The notes: generated by a model not told the origin, from the letters alone. Shown: positions 36,614 to 47,523, counted from the first letter of the stretch. The stretch: 64,000 nt of DNA from Methanococcus voltae (GCF_024807655.1 NZ_JANUCR010000002.1:1-64000), one strand, 5' to 3'. Translations and numbers: made by a program.

Positions 36614-36987
36614 TATAGTTAATAAAATATAATAAATGCTTTGCTAACTTTTTTTAAGTTATTTAAGTTATTTAAGTTATATACTTTATGTTTATTTTTA
36701 TTTTATTTTTATTATTATTAATTTTTATATGGTAAACATTATTGTATAATTATGCTATTTTAAGACATTATATTTTTGAAAAAAAATTCATTTTTAAAAC
36801 TTCTGTGCCATATTTTTATGTTTTGAAGTGGATAGAAACATTTATAATGTATGATAACTACTTAAAATACAGTATTAAAAAGTTTAATAAAAATAATACT
36901 AAAAATATAAAATATCCAATATCGTAATACTATTATATAAGTTGTATGAAAAATGGTATTGGAATAATTTAGTATGAGGTTTTAACT
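36614..36987. other. Intergenic region with TTAAGTTATT repeats
   Basis: 374 bp. It starts with a T-rich terminator-like run (about 36649-36655) overlapping tandem copies of a 10-bp TTAAGTTATT unit (about 36653-36681). An AT-rich frame around 36742-36927 is not supported by composition or a ribosome-binding site. The promoter of the next gene probably lies near 36920-36945. Confidence 0.45.
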
Positions 36988-37470
36988 ATGGAAGCATTAG
37001 TTTTGGTTGGTCACGGTAGTAGACTCCCTTATTCAAAACAGATAGTTACAGAAGTTGCTGATAAAATCAGAGCAAAAGGACAGTTTGAAGTTGTAGAAGT
37101 TGGTATGATGGAATTTAACCACCCAACAATCCCTGAAACAATTCAGAAAGTAATAGATATGGGTTATAAAAAAATCATTGTAACACCTGTATTTTTAGCA
37201 CCTGGAAATCACACCGAAAGAGATATCCCTACAATTTTAGGACTTTTAAAAGAAGAATGCCATGAAGAAGGTTGCGATTGCCACAACCACGCACATGAGC
37301 ATAATCACGAACACGTTCACGGACATGACCATGCACATGCTCACGGACATGCACACAGCCACGGCGAACCAATGGATATACCAGAAGATGTTGAAATAAT
37401 CTACAGAAAACCAATGGGTGCAGATGATAGGGTTATAGATATTGTTATGGATAGAGCAAAAGGATTATAA
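36988..37470 (+). CDS. cfbA: Sirohydrochlorin cobalto/nickelochelatase (CfbA) with His-rich insert
   Basis: 160 aa. VLVGHGSRLPYSKQ, the EFNHPTIPE block and VTPVFLAPGNHTERDIP identify the short archaeal CbiX/CfbA chelatase. It inserts nickel into sirohydrochlorin for coenzyme F430 (and cobalt for B12). Catalytic His residues are His9 and His74 in the usual positions. A His/Glu/Asp/Cys-rich segment (about 92-127, HNHAHEHNHEHVHGHDHAHA) interrupts the C-terminal part and can store or deliver metal. ATG 36988 has GAGG upstream. Monocistronic. Confidence 0.92.
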   Translation: MEALVLVGHGSRLPYSKQIVTEVADKIRAKGQFEVVEVGMMEFNHPTIPETIQKVIDMGYKKIIVTPVFLAPGNHTERDIPTILGLLKEECHEEGCDCHNHAHEHNHEHVHGHDHAHAHGHAHSHGEPMDIPEDVEIIYRKPMGADDRVIDIVMDRAKGL

Positions 37471-37655
37471 TCTTTATAACCTTTATTAATAATTATATAT
37501 CCTTTTAAATAAAAAATAGTTAAATAATATATATTTAATTACCAATTTATTATTCTATTTTTATATCTTATTTTAAAAATAATCTCAATTATGGATAATA
37601 AAATATACTATACTAAAATAATAAAATAATAAAATACTAAATAAAAAATAGTATT

Positions 37656-39038
37656 TTAAAAATCAACGGTACTTTTTGATAAAGTCTTTTTTAATTTGGT
37701 TATCACACTACGTCCTATTGCATACATAATTAGTACAGATATAATGTTTCCTACAAGGATTCCTATCCATACGCCCTCTAATCCATAGCCTAATGTAAAT
37801 GCAAACACATATGAAGCTAATAACTGCATAAATATGGACCTGAATATAGTTAATACGAGGGAATAACGTCCTTTATTGATTCCTTGGAACATTGCAGATG
37901 TTAACATCCCTAATGGCACGGTTGGGTAGAATAAAAACATATATTTCATAAAGGTTATAATACCCCCATACAAATGTGCAGAACTCTCCGAATATGTAAA
38001 CAAATATGCAATTTGTGGAGTAAGCATTAATATAATCACTGCGACTATTGCTTCGGCAATTACTGCAAATTTTATCGCAAATTTATACGCATCTTCTATT
38101 TTTTGAGGTTTACAAGCACCATAAGCAGCACCCGCAACTGCTACTACTCCACCAGCAATGGCGTGGAGTGGAATAACACCTAAAGAAACTATTCTCCAAC
38201 CCGTAGAATATATTGCAATTCCGGCGGTTCCTCCTACAATTGCAATGATATAGTTCATTGCAAACATCGATAATGACATCGAAATTTGTGAAAGTGAAGC
38301 AGGAAATCCTACTTTAAATATTTCGTTGTATATCGCAAAATTCGGTTTTAAATTTTCCTTTGAAAATTTCATATTCACATAATTACTTTTACTGATAAAT
38401 ATCCAATATGCGAATAATAATCCGGTAATAAGCATTGAAATAACTGTGGCAAGTGCGGCACCTTTAATTCCCCAGCCTAATACATATATAAAGATTGGGT
38501 CAAGTATTATATTTACAATAGAACCTGCAATAATTGCATACATTGGTTTTTTAGTGTTTCCTTCGCCCCTAAGTATTGAAGAGCCCATATTCGTAAAGAA
38601 TAATATAATTGAGCCTAAAATCATAATACTACCATAATCATATGCAAGATTAGATACGTCTTCTTCGAATCCGAGTCCTAAGAATATGGTTTTTAAAAAT
38701 GGTATTACTACGATTACTACTATCCCTAATAATAGTGATAATAGTACACTCTGTTCAGCTATTGTAGAGGCTTTTTCTTTATTTTTTTGACCAATACGTC
38801 TTGATATTGCAGAACTGGCACCAATGCCGACACCGTTAGATATTGCCATCAATATGAAGAAGAAGGGGAAAAATACGCCCACAGCAGCAAGTGAACTATC
38901 TCCCAAGCCTGCAACCCATATTGTGTCCACTAAATTATAAAGGGACTGAATCAACATAGCAACTATCAAAGGCGTGGATATCTTAAGAATGGCTTTTTTA
39001 GGGTCCCCTAATAAATTGCTTACGCCTTGAGTTTCCAT
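37656..39038 (-). CDS. MATE family multidrug/metabolite exporter
   Basis: 460 aa with about 12 membrane helices in two halves. Typical MATE segments: ISTPLIVAMLIQSLYNLVDTIWVAGL at the start and ISRRIGQKNKEKA after helix 3. It exports cations or drugs by sodium or proton exchange. GGAGAAATT precedes ATG 39038. The PadR-type regulator gene lies 39 bp upstream on the same strand, so exporter and regulator form an operon, probably induced by the substrate. Confidence 0.9.
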   Translation of the reverse strand: METQGVSNLLGDPKKAILKISTPLIVAMLIQSLYNLVDTIWVAGLGDSSLAAVGVFFPFFFILMAISNGVGIGASSAISRRIGQKNKEKASTIAEQSVLLSLLLGIVVIVVIPFLKTIFLGLGFEEDVSNLAYDYGSIMILGSIILFFTNMGSSILRGEGNTKKPMYAIIAGSIVNIILDPIFIYVLGWGIKGAALATVISMLITGLLFAYWIFISKSNYVNMKFSKENLKPNFAIYNEIFKVGFPASLSQISMSLSMFAMNYIIAIVGGTAGIAIYSTGWRIVSLGVIPLHAIAGGVVAVAGAAYGACKPQKIEDAYKFAIKFAVIAEAIVAVIILMLTPQIAYLFTYSESSAHLYGGIITFMKYMFLFYPTVPLGMLTSAMFQGINKGRYSLVLTIFRSIFMQLLASYVFAFTLGYGLEGVWIGILVGNIISVLIMYAIGRSVITKLKKTLSKSTVDF

Positions 39039-39077
39039 AATTTCTCCTTTTTAGTTTTTTTAATCTTTTTAATCATT

Positions 39078-39554
39078 TTAGTCTTTTAATTCATTTTCAG
39101 TATGATTTAATTTATATTCATAAACTATTTTTTCTAGTTCATTTGCAAAGTTTAGTATGCAACTGCTTACTTTTTTCTTTGTTTCAGGGTCAAACTTAGA
39201 ATATTCTGTATGTATCACTCGATATACAGAATGTAGTTTATTACCTCCTAAAGAATGAAATTCTCGAATATTTTTTGTGCTTTCCAAAATTTCGTTTAAT
39301 TTTTCGGAATTTTCTTTAAGGTATTCTACCCCTAAATCTGTAATTTCGTAAACTTTTTTATCGTCGTGTAAAATTACTTTAATATATTCTTTCTTTGTAA
39401 ATTTTGATAAAACGGGATATATAAAACTTGGAGATATTTTAGGTACGCCAATATCTTTTGATATGTCGCAGATTAATTTATAACCGTGATATGGCTTTTC
39501 GCTAATATGGTGAAGTATTAAATATTCCATAAGTTCCTTTTTTTTTGTTCTCAT
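39078..39554 (-). CDS. PadR family transcription regulator
   Basis: 158 aa from ATG 39554. N-terminal winged helix LMEYLILHHISEKPYHGYKL, then ISPSFIYPVLSKFTKKEYIK and YEITDLGVEYLKENSEKL, all typical PadR signatures. The C-terminal 70 residues form a helical dimerisation part. It is the first gene of a two-gene operon with the MATE exporter. A 26-bp perfect palindrome lies 38 bp upstream of its start, a likely autoregulatory operator. Confidence 0.88.
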   Translation of the reverse strand: MRTKKKELMEYLILHHISEKPYHGYKLICDISKDIGVPKISPSFIYPVLSKFTKKEYIKVILHDDKKVYEITDLGVEYLKENSEKLNEILESTKNIREFHSLGGNKLHSVYRVIHTEYSKFDPETKKKVSSCILNFANELEKIVYEYKLNHTENELKD

Positions 39555-39591
39555 ATTTTTCCTATCTTTTATTTTATAATTTGATATAACG

Positions 39592-39617
39592 AATAATATA
39601 TCATATGATATATTATT
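39592..39617. promoter_or_regulatory. 26-bp perfect palindrome, PadR operator candidate
   Basis: The bases from 39592 (AATAATATATCAT) to 39617 are a perfect inverted repeat without a spacer, centred on CATATG. It lies 38 bp upstream of the PadR start codon and overlaps TATA-like sequence, so a bound dimer would block transcription of the regulator-exporter operon. Confidence 0.65.
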
Positions 39618-39781
39618 TTATATAATTTTATACACCTTATAAAATATATAAAGATATGTATTTTTTAAACAAAACAGTAGTATTTAAATAAAAATTAATA
39701 GGTATTATATTTTAAAAATAATGAATTTATCCATATATGATTATAGGATAATAATTTGTATGACTTGAAGGAAGTGTAATT

Positions 39782-40729
39782 ATGAATTCTTTTGATATTA
39801 TGAAAGCATCACAAATGGCCTGCTGTTTAGAGGTAAGTAGTTTTAAACCGGGAAATGTACACCGTAATCGTGATTACGACGATATAAAGTATCACCACTT
39901 TATAACTTCAGGGATAGCTTTTGGAAATGCGGTTTATGTGGCTTCAAACACTTTTAAAGATTTATGCTTATCCGAATTTACTAATAACAATACCAAAAAT
40001 GAGCTTAACGTCGGTAAATTCATAAAAGAAGCGGTTGCTGAATCTGTAAAATGGTCACCTTCCAATGCAAATTTGGGTATTATAATGTTGCATATCCCGA
40101 TTGCAATGGCGGCATCTAAATTGCAAGATAATAATTTTAATTTGGAAGATTTAAAAAAATATACGGAATATATAACAAAAAATACGACTGTAAATGACGC
40201 TATAGCAGTATATGAAGCAATAGAGATTGGAATGGCGTATGTAAACCCCCCTGAAGAAGGGCCTGATGTTAAAAATGATGATGCAAAAAAAGAGCTAATT
40301 GAAAAAAATTTAAACTTATATGACGTTTACAATATTTCTAAAGAGTGGGATACCATTTCTAAAGAATGGGTTTCGAATTTTAAAATATCTTACGAAGGTT
40401 ATGAGCTTTTAAGAGCTAATTATATTAAATATGGCGAAATACACGAAGCTACGACAATTACATTTTTAGAAATTCTTTCAAAATATCCTGATACATTGAT
40501 AGCAAGAAAAAAAGGTGAGGAAGTTTCCAAAATTGTTTCTGAAAAAGCAAAAGAAACACTTGAAAAATTTGAAAATACAAAAGATAGAACCGTAATTTTA
40601 GATTTTGATACATATTTATCTCAAGAATCAAATAAACTAAATCCTGGAACTACTGCAGACTTAATGGCTTCAGCATTATTTATTTATTTAATAGATAAGA
40701 CCTTATCAAATGAAACAGTATTATTGTAA
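39782..40729 (+). CDS. Triphosphoribosyl-dephospho-CoA synthase homologue (CitG/MdcB-like)
   Basis: 315 aa. [20 protein letters not shown] followed by HRNRDYDD and FITSGIAFG, later [17 protein letters not shown] and [15 protein letters not shown], match the CitG-like family. The bacterial enzymes make the prosthetic group precursor of citrate or malonate lyase from ATP and dephospho-CoA. Methanogens lack those lyases, so the true substrate here is unknown. GGAAGTG precedes ATG 39782. Single gene, divergent from PadR. Confidence 0.82.
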   Translation: MNSFDIMKASQMACCLEVSSFKPGNVHRNRDYDDIKYHHFITSGIAFGNAVYVASNTFKDLCLSEFTNNNTKNELNVGKFIKEAVAESVKWSPSNANLGIIMLHIPIAMAASKLQDNNFNLEDLKKYTEYITKNTTVNDAIAVYEAIEIGMAYVNPPEEGPDVKNDDAKKELIEKNLNLYDVYNISKEWDTISKEWVSNFKISYEGYELLRANYIKYGEIHEATTITFLEILSKYPDTLIARKKGEEVSKIVSEKAKETLEKFENTKDRTVILDFDTYLSQESNKLNPGTTADLMASALFIYLIDKTLSNETVLL

Positions 40730-40924
40730 TTATTAAAGTCATTATATTTACAATTTTTATTACACTTTATTACAATGTTAAAATTAAATAATATAAACAA
40801 ATATATTAGAGTAATACATATATCTATCAAAAATAATAATTAATATTCAATTAATTAATTAATTATTAAAACAATGACCTTTAAGTTAATATAATTTAAT
40901 TTATTTCATAATATTGGTGATTAA

Positions 40925-42679
40925 ATGGAAAAAATCGATAAAAATGAAAAATATAATAAAATAATGGATTTAATCAAAAGAAGAGGTTATTTGTGGAATT
41001 CCTTTGAAATTTATGGGGGAATCGCAGGTTTCTTTGATTATGGGCCATTAGGTGCTATTTTAAAAAATAACATCGTAAATACGTGGAGAAAACATTATAT
41101 TATTAATGAAGGATTTTACGAAATAGAGGGACCTACAATAAATCCTTATGAAGTTTTAAAAGCTTCTGGACACGTAGACAACTTTACGGACCCATTAGTA
41201 CAATGTAAAGAATGTAATGAGTCATTTAGGGCAGACCACATAATTGAAGAAAATGTTGATATTGATACCGAAGGTAAAACACTCGATGAATTACAAGCTT
41301 TAATCACTGAAAACGATATAAAATGTCCACTTTGTGGCGGTGAATTTAAAGAAGTTGACACTTTCAATCTAATGTTTAAAACTTCAATCGGACCAAGCGG
41401 TAAAAGAGTAGCATTTATGAGACCGGAAACCGCACAAGGTATATTTATCCAATTTAAAAGAATAAACCAGTTTTTTAGAAATAAATTACCGTTCGGGGCT
41501 GTTCAAATAGGTAAATCATACAGGAATGAAATTTCACCAAGACAGGGAGTAATAAGACTTAGGGAATTTAGCCAAGCTGAAGCTGAATTTTTCATACACC
41601 CTGATAAAAAGAACTATGAGAAGTTTGAACGTGTAAAAGATATGGTTTTACCATTATTGCCTTCAAATAACCAAGAAGACGAAACATTGTCTGCAGAGGA
41701 TAAAATCGTTAAAATGACTTTGGGTGAAGCTGTAGAAAAAGGTATCGTAAAAAATAAAGCTATTGCATACTTTATTTCAATAACTGCTAATTTCTTACTC
41801 GACGTCGGAATAGATGCAAGTAAAATGAGATTTAGACAACACTTGCCTAACGAAATGGCACACTATGCTTCAGATTGTTGGGATGCAGAACTTTATTCCG
41901 ATAGATTTGGATGGGTTGAATGTGTGGGTGTAGCAGATAGAACCGATTACGATTTAAAATCACATATGGCTACAAGTGGTGAAGATTTAAGCGTTTTCGT
42001 AGAATATGAAGAACCTAAGGAAATTGAAACCTTTGATATTGAATTAAACTTTAAAGCACTGGGAAAAACATTTAAAGGAGATTCAAAAATAATTCAAAAA
42101 TTAATTTCAGAAATGGATTATCAAAAAATTGAAGAAATGGTTTCCGGCATCGAAAATAATGAAAAAGGCAATAAATATATTTTAAAAGCAGAAGATGGTA
42201 AGGAATTTGAATTAACAAGTGAATACCTCACTGCTAAAAAGATAACTAAAACAGTAAACGGCGAAAAAGTAATTCCTCACGTTATTGAGCCTTCATACGG
42301 TGTTGATAGGATTACTTACTTTGTTATTGAACACGCTTTCAATGAAGAAGAAGACAGAACCTTTATGAAATTAGCACCAAGTGTAGCACCTATTAAAGCG
42401 GGCGTTTTCCCATTAGTAAATAAAGAGCAAATGCCAATTATTGCAAGGGAAATCGAAGAAACACTTAGAAATTCGGGAATAATCGCAGAATATGACGATA
42501 GCGGTGCTATTGGTAGAAGATATTTAAGAATGGATGAGGTGGGTACACCGTTCTGCATCACCGTTGACGGTGAATCCTTAGATAGCGGAACCGTAACAAT
42601 CCGTGAAAGAGATGAAAGAACTCAAAAAAGATTAAAAATCGAAGAATTAGGTGAATATATTAATAATTCTTTAAAATAA
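40925..42679 (+). CDS. glyS: Glycyl-tRNA synthetase
   Basis: 584 aa, class II enzyme of the alpha2 archaeal/eukaryotic type. It begins with RRGYLWNSFEIYGGIAGFFD, carries motif 2 SYRNEISPRQGVIRLREFSQ and motif 3 DSGTVTIRERDERTQKR, and has a zinc-ribbon-like insertion (CKECNESF and CPLCGG, about residues 97-140). An internal domain interrupts motifs 2 and 3 as usual. It charges tRNA-Gly. ATG 40925 follows GGTGAT. Normal length for the family. Confidence 0.95.
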   Translation: MEKIDKNEKYNKIMDLIKRRGYLWNSFEIYGGIAGFFDYGPLGAILKNNIVNTWRKHYIINEGFYEIEGPTINPYEVLKASGHVDNFTDPLVQCKECNESFRADHIIEENVDIDTEGKTLDELQALITENDIKCPLCGGEFKEVDTFNLMFKTSIGPSGKRVAFMRPETAQGIFIQFKRINQFFRNKLPFGAVQIGKSYRNEISPRQGVIRLREFSQAEAEFFIHPDKKNYEKFERVKDMVLPLLPSNNQEDETLSAEDKIVKMTLGEAVEKGIVKNKAIAYFISITANFLLDVGIDASKMRFRQHLPNEMAHYASDCWDAELYSDRFGWVECVGVADRTDYDLKSHMATSGEDLSVFVEYEEPKEIETFDIELNFKALGKTFKGDSKIIQKLISEMDYQKIEEMVSGIENNEKGNKYILKAEDGKEFELTSEYLTAKKITKTVNGEKVIPHVIEPSYGVDRITYFVIEHAFNEEEDRTFMKLAPSVAPIKAGVFPLVNKEQMPIIAREIEETLRNSGIIAEYDDSGAIGRRYLRMDEVGTPFCITVDGESLDSGTVTIRERDERTQKRLKIEELGEYINNSLK

Positions 42680-42758
42680 CCTATAATATGATATAATATT
42701 ATATTATTAATTTAATACTCATTATTAATTTTTTTAGTAAATACACTTTTACCTATTT

Positions 42759-43277
42759 TTAATATCTATGTCTCCAATCATTATGGTAAACTCGTGAAAT
42801 ATCAAATTTTTCAATATCTTTTGGTTTTTCGGCAGGATATCCTAATGAAATCAATGAAAATGGTATTATATTTTCAGGAATGTTTAAAACTTTTTTTAAA
42901 TCATTAATTAAGCTTTCTTTTGGATATACTCCAAGCCAAACCGCACCTAAGCCATTATCTTGTGCTTCAAGCAATATATTTTCTGTAGCTGCCGCACAAT
43001 CTTGCTCCCAAAATGGGTCGCCTATAGTGTTAGTTCTATCTTTATTGCAACAAACTGCGATACAAACAGGAGCTTCTTTTAACATCTGTGAGTATGGGTG
43101 TACTCCTGTAATTTTTAATAAAATTTCGGGATTATCAATCACTAAAAATTCCCAAGGTCGTTGATTACACGCAGTAGGTGCGTACATTCCAGCTTTCAGT
43201 AAATCAAGAATTATATCTTTTGGTATTGGTTTTTCAAGGTATTTTCGTATGCTTCGTCTTTCAAAAATAGCTTCCAC
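42759..43277 (-). CDS. Nitroreductase family flavoprotein
   Basis: 172 aa from GTG 43277, with GGTGATACT immediately upstream. FERRSIRKYLEKPIPKDI, MYAPTACNQRPWEFLVIDNP and NGLGAVWLGVYPKE are the FMN-binding blocks of the nitroreductase family. Such enzymes reduce varied electron acceptors or modify flavins and F420-like compounds. Substrate unknown. Monocistronic. Confidence 0.88.
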   Translation of the reverse strand: MEAIFERRSIRKYLEKPIPKDIILDLLKAGMYAPTACNQRPWEFLVIDNPEILLKITGVHPYSQMLKEAPVCIAVCCNKDRTNTIGDPFWEQDCAAATENILLEAQDNGLGAVWLGVYPKESLINDLKKVLNIPENIIPFSLISLGYPAEKPKDIEKFDISRVYHNDWRHRY

Positions 43278-43478
43278 AGTATCACCTTCTTTATATAATA
43301 AATTATTAATTTTTTATTATAAATATTTGGTGAATTTAAAATTAAATAAAATATCTAAAAATAATTACTTATTTGGGTATTAACACTTATTAATTAAACA
43401 ATTAGTTGATTTGAAAATAAAAAAAAGTTATGTTATTTAATTAGTTAATTAATTAATTATAAACTTATTATTTTGAAA

Positions 43479-44042
43479 TTAATTTGATTCTAAAATTACT
43501 ACACCGTTCTCTGTAACGTCTATTTTAACTAAAGTTTGTACATCATAGCCAGTTATTTCTTTAACTTTTGATTTTCCGTCGCCTCTTTCAATTACGCAAA
43601 CTATATCAACTATTTCAGCACCTGCTTTTTCAAGAGCTTTAATAACAGCAATTAATGTCCCACCAGTTGATAAAACATCATCTACGATTGTAACTCTATC
43701 GCCTTTTTCAACACCGTTTAAGTATAATTCTCCTTTACTGTATCCGGTTTCTTGGTGAACAGGAACTTCCCCTTCTAAGAAGTACTGTCTTTTTCTCATA
43801 ACTACGTAAGGAATATCTGTTGACATTGAAATAGCGGTGGCAATAGGGATTCCCATAGCTTCAGCAGTTACAATTTTATCAATATTTGTGTCTATTCTTT
43901 GAATGGTTCTTGTAGCAACATCTCTTAATAAATCAGATGTAAATAAAGGTACTCCATCAGCAATAGGGTGTATAAAGTAGTTATATTCTCCTCTTTTGAT
44001 TATTGGGGAACTTTCCAATGTTTCATCTAAAACTTTTTTCAA
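43479..44042 (-). CDS. hpt: Hypoxanthine/guanine phosphoribosyltransferase, archaeal type
   Basis: 187 aa from TTG 44042 behind GGTGAAATT. The PRPP loop [20 protein letters not shown] and [16 protein letters not shown] define an Apt-like purine PRTase. The N-terminal [20 protein letters not shown] is typical for archaeal Hpt. It salvages hypoxanthine and guanine to IMP and GMP. Standalone gene with its own AT-rich promoter region upstream. Confidence 0.9.
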   Translation of the reverse strand: MKKVLDETLESSPIIKRGEYNYFIHPIADGVPLFTSDLLRDVATRTIQRIDTNIDKIVTAEAMGIPIATAISMSTDIPYVVMRKRQYFLEGEVPVHQETGYSKGELYLNGVEKGDRVTIVDDVLSTGGTLIAVIKALEKAGAEIVDIVCVIERGDGKSKVKEITGYDVQTLVKIDVTENGVVILESN

Positions 44043-44302
44043 AATTTCACCATTTTATTTTAACTAAAATGTTTTATATAATTTATATTTGAATACTTTT
44101 AATTATTTTTAAAATTTTAAAATAGATATAGTATAAAGTATCTTATTAATTTCAAAAATATGCAATATGGTAAGATAACTTTAAACATTTTTAAACTTTT
44201 CTAATATTAAAAAATATAAATATTGTTATATTATGATATTTGCATACTCGTATATTTACTAATTAAAAATTTTAGTATTACAAATTTAGTATTATAATGT
44301 AT

Positions 44303-45718
44303 TTATTCTGATTGAATATTAACGTTGGTTGGTTGGTGTATGTTTTTAAACTCTGAAAGCATCATTTCGACTGAATAAGCTGCTCTCGTTATTCCCATAC
44401 TACGAGGGTCTGAATCGGTGCCTACAACATAAAAATTATTTTTCAGTTTCGGGTATATGAAAAACTGGTCTATTGCACAGGAAGCATGTTCGGGAACTGT
44501 TTTTTGTACGTGCAACATATCAACTTTGTCGAGATTAATGTTTAATTTATTTTCAATTGCCATAATGGCATCTTTTTCAGGACTATTTACAAATGAAAAA
44601 CCCATCAAATGTTTACCTTTTGGGGCAAGCCACGGGTCATAATTTGAGGTAGTTGTAGCCCAGCAAGGATAATCAACCCAAACCTCAGAACCTAAGTATG
44701 GGAAGTAATTTTCTTTATCGCCGACCCAGATGGTGGTAGATTTTGAGAATTTAATGTTTTCCAGTTTTTCATTATATTTATTAACTTCTTCAACGTTTTT
44801 AACAATATTAGGAATCGTTACGGCAGGTGCAGAATAAATTATGACATCTGCTTCATAAACATCATTTATAGTTTTAACATAATATTTATCGTTTTCTTCA
44901 ACTATTTGCACAACTTCTTCATTAGTCTTTAAAGTGGTGTTTTTCATAGAATTACAGATACAATCGCAAATTGATTGCACCCCTCCCAAGGGATAACCTT
45001 GACTGCCGAATCTTGCTTCACCCATAAATTTAGTAATATATTTTTTTGATTTATTTTTAATTGATTTTAGTAATCCATCATCTACCATATTCCAAAGTCG
45101 GCCTGAATCAAATTTCTTGGAAATTGAAGTACGTAGTGGATTTATTCTTAAATCATTGTATATGAATGGAATAATATCATCTTCGGGGATATATCCAGCA
45201 CCCGTAAATAACCTCCAAAGAGGCGTTTTATCCATTCCTTCACCACTTAAAAAGTATGAAAACGTGTCAAAAAATTCAGATGTAGGTTCGCTAAGGTTTA
45301 AATCTTTAACAATATCATATACTGAAGTATCTTTATCGAATCCAACAGTCATAAGGTCTATGATTTTCGAAGTAACCAATAATTTGTCTTTATGAGGAAT
45401 TACTGCGGTTGTCATCCATTCGTGCATGGAAACAGGTATTTTATACAGTTGATTTGTTCTTATATAATATTCTCCGTACGGTTTAAAATTTGGAAGATAC
45501 TGCGAGTACTGGTTTAAAAGTCTTATTAACGGTCCATTATTTAACATCGTAATAGCGTGAACTCCAATATCCACAGTATACCCGTGTATATTTTCGCTTC
45601 TGCATAATCCACCGATTTTATCGTTTTTTTCAAGTACTAATACCTCATGACCTTCTTTCCCAAGAGATAATGCTGAAAGTATTCCGGAGGTTCCCCCTCC
45701 TATGACTATGATTTTCAT
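44303..45718 (-). CDS. FAD-dependent oxidoreductase, phytoene desaturase/protoporphyrinogen oxidase-like
   Basis: 471 aa from ATG 45718, where the Rossmann motif KIIVIGGGTSGILSALSLG begins and GGGAGTG lies upstream; the 22-residue extension to 45784 is not part of the fold. VLEKNDKIGGLCRS, DIGVHAITML and a C-terminal FYVVGTDSDPRSMGITRAAY are amine oxidase/phytoene desaturase-like. Likely a redox step on an isoprenoid or polyketide-like substrate, unknown. In methanogens related enzymes act on membrane isoprenoids. Confidence 0.8.
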   Translation of the reverse strand: MKIIVIGGGTSGILSALSLGKEGHEVLVLEKNDKIGGLCRSENIHGYTVDIGVHAITMLNNGPLIRLLNQYSQYLPNFKPYGEYYIRTNQLYKIPVSMHEWMTTAVIPHKDKLLVTSKIIDLMTVGFDKDTSVYDIVKDLNLSEPTSEFFDTFSYFLSGEGMDKTPLWRLFTGAGYIPEDDIIPFIYNDLRINPLRTSISKKFDSGRLWNMVDDGLLKSIKNKSKKYITKFMGEARFGSQGYPLGGVQSICDCICNSMKNTTLKTNEEVVQIVEENDKYYVKTINDVYEADVIIYSAPAVTIPNIVKNVEEVNKYNEKLENIKFSKSTTIWVGDKENYFPYLGSEVWVDYPCWATTTSNYDPWLAPKGKHLMGFSFVNSPEKDAIMAIENKLNINLDKVDMLHVQKTVPEHASCAIDQFFIYPKLKNNFYVVGTDSDPRSMGITRAAYSVEMMLSEFKNIHQPTNVNIQSE

Positions 45719-46011
45719 TTTAACACACTCCCTTATCTGCAAATTTATTAAAACTTTTTCATTTTCTTTTCCGATTGTAAACATTATAATTGGTATTATT
45801 TAAAAATTATAAATTTAAACTTATAAATTTATAAACTTATAAAATTTTATGCTATGAATAATACGTATATTAACCCATATTTTCAAGTATAATTATTAAA
45901 TATGTTAAATATGCCATTAGTTTTATTTAAAATTTTTTAAAGTTATTTTAAATTATTTTTGCAAAAATATCCTATAACCATCATAATTAATTAATAATTA
46001 ATAATTAATAA

Positions 46012-47274
46012 TTAATTCACTTTTTTATAGACATGTATATATCGAGTTAAACTTTTATGAACTTTAATCGAATACAATTCTACTAATTCTAAGTTCAAAT
46101 CCATAATACAAGGTGCTGCAAAGGACATATAACCGCCTTTTTTTAATAAAAAACATAATTTATCGAATATTTCAGACATATCTCCTTTTTTAGATGTAGA
46201 AATACCATATGGTGGGTCTGTAATCATAGCATCTACTTCCGTTAATCCTAATGAATTAATGTATGATTCGGCTTCATTTGCATCAAGTTGTTTTATGCAA
46301 ATCACTTTATCGTTTAGTTCGTAAGTTTCTAAGTTTAATTTGGTTCCATTTACCATATTATAGTCAATATCGCTACCAATCAGCTTACAACCTATTAGTC
46401 CAGCTTCGATTAAAAAACCACCGGTTCCACAAAATGGGTCATATAATACATCATTTTCATTTACTCGGGATAAATTGACAATACATCTTGCTAATTTTGG
46501 CAATATACAACCAGGATGGAAATAAGCACGCATATGTGGGCGATTATGCTCAAAATATTCTACATCTCTTTTTGAAACCACCAATGATAGATAAATTTTG
46601 TTTTTTAATACAATAACTTTGATTATCCAGTCTGGATTTTTTAGGTCAACTTTTAAATTTCCGTTCATTTTTTGAGTTATGATACTTCCGATTCGTCTTT
46701 CGACAGGCATAGTTTTTAATTTACTATTTTTATACAATTTTTGAACCCTAACTGCAAAAGAACCACTTATTTGGGGGAATTCTATATTTTGAAGTAATTC
46801 ATAAATGTTATTAATAATGTCTTCAGCACTTTTTAATTCCGTTTTTTGTAATTCATCTGATTCTTCGATGTATTCTGCTTCATATAATACTTTATGGGCT
46901 TCATTTACATAACCCGCCCGATTTATAATTTTAATCAACGTTTCGCAACTTAAGTTTTCATTATAAATTACATAATTGGACTTATTCGGGTTTTCTTTAT
47001 TGTGTAAAGCATTATCCGAAAAATTACAAAATAGATTCTCTTTAACATATTTTTGTATATTAAAATCTTTGTTAATTTTTTTGTCCTGTTTTTCTGATTT
47101 CGAATTGATTTCTAAAAGTGCTTTTAATTCCGCAAATGGCAATTCAATATGCTCACCACTTAATAAAAATGCAGTTTTATAATTAAATTCGTTTAAATTT
47201 CCTATTTTATTTTCTAATTTATTATTAGTTATATTATTAGTTATATTATTGGTATTATTTGATAATATTTCCAT
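46012..47274 (-). CDS. tRNA (guanine-N2)-methyltransferase, Trm-G10 type with THUMP domain
   Basis: 420 aa from ATG 47274 (GGTGCG upstream). The first 25 residues are Asn/Thr repeats. A THUMP-like RNA-binding part is followed by VRVQKLYKNSKLKTMPVERR. The Rossmann methyltransferase has DPFCGTGGFLIEAGL and the catalytic TDPPYGIS. It modifies G10 of tRNAs to m2G/m2,2G. An Asn/Lys-rich insertion (about 50-110) makes it longer than relatives. Confidence 0.87.
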   Translation of the reverse strand: MEILSNNTNNITNNITNNKLENKIGNLNEFNYKTAFLLSGEHIELPFAELKALLEINSKSEKQDKKINKDFNIQKYVKENLFCNFSDNALHNKENPNKSNYVIYNENLSCETLIKIINRAGYVNEAHKVLYEAEYIEESDELQKTELKSAEDIINNIYELLQNIEFPQISGSFAVRVQKLYKNSKLKTMPVERRIGSIITQKMNGNLKVDLKNPDWIIKVIVLKNKIYLSLVVSKRDVEYFEHNRPHMRAYFHPGCILPKLARCIVNLSRVNENDVLYDPFCGTGGFLIEAGLIGCKLIGSDIDYNMVNGTKLNLETYELNDKVICIKQLDANEAESYINSLGLTEVDAMITDPPYGISTSKKGDMSEIFDKLCFLLKKGGYMSFAAPCIMDLNLELVELYSIKVHKSLTRYIHVYKKVN

Positions 47275-47523
47275 ATTCGCACCATTATGTATTATGTTTT
47301 AATTTTATATTGAAATATTGATTAGTTTAATAAAATTTTAAAAGTATAATATCTTAAATATCTTAAATATCTTAACAATAATGATATACTACATAATATA
47401 TATAATTCTTTAAATATGTACAATGTATAATATATTGTAAATAACAATAATTGTAATAATATAATAATATAATAATATAATAAAAATAATAATATCAAAT
47501 TAAAAAATTCAATAAGGGATTTT

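Noticed and set aside
36742-36927. 61-codon frame before cfbA
   Set aside because: Weak start, no ribosome-binding site, composition like intergenic DNA.
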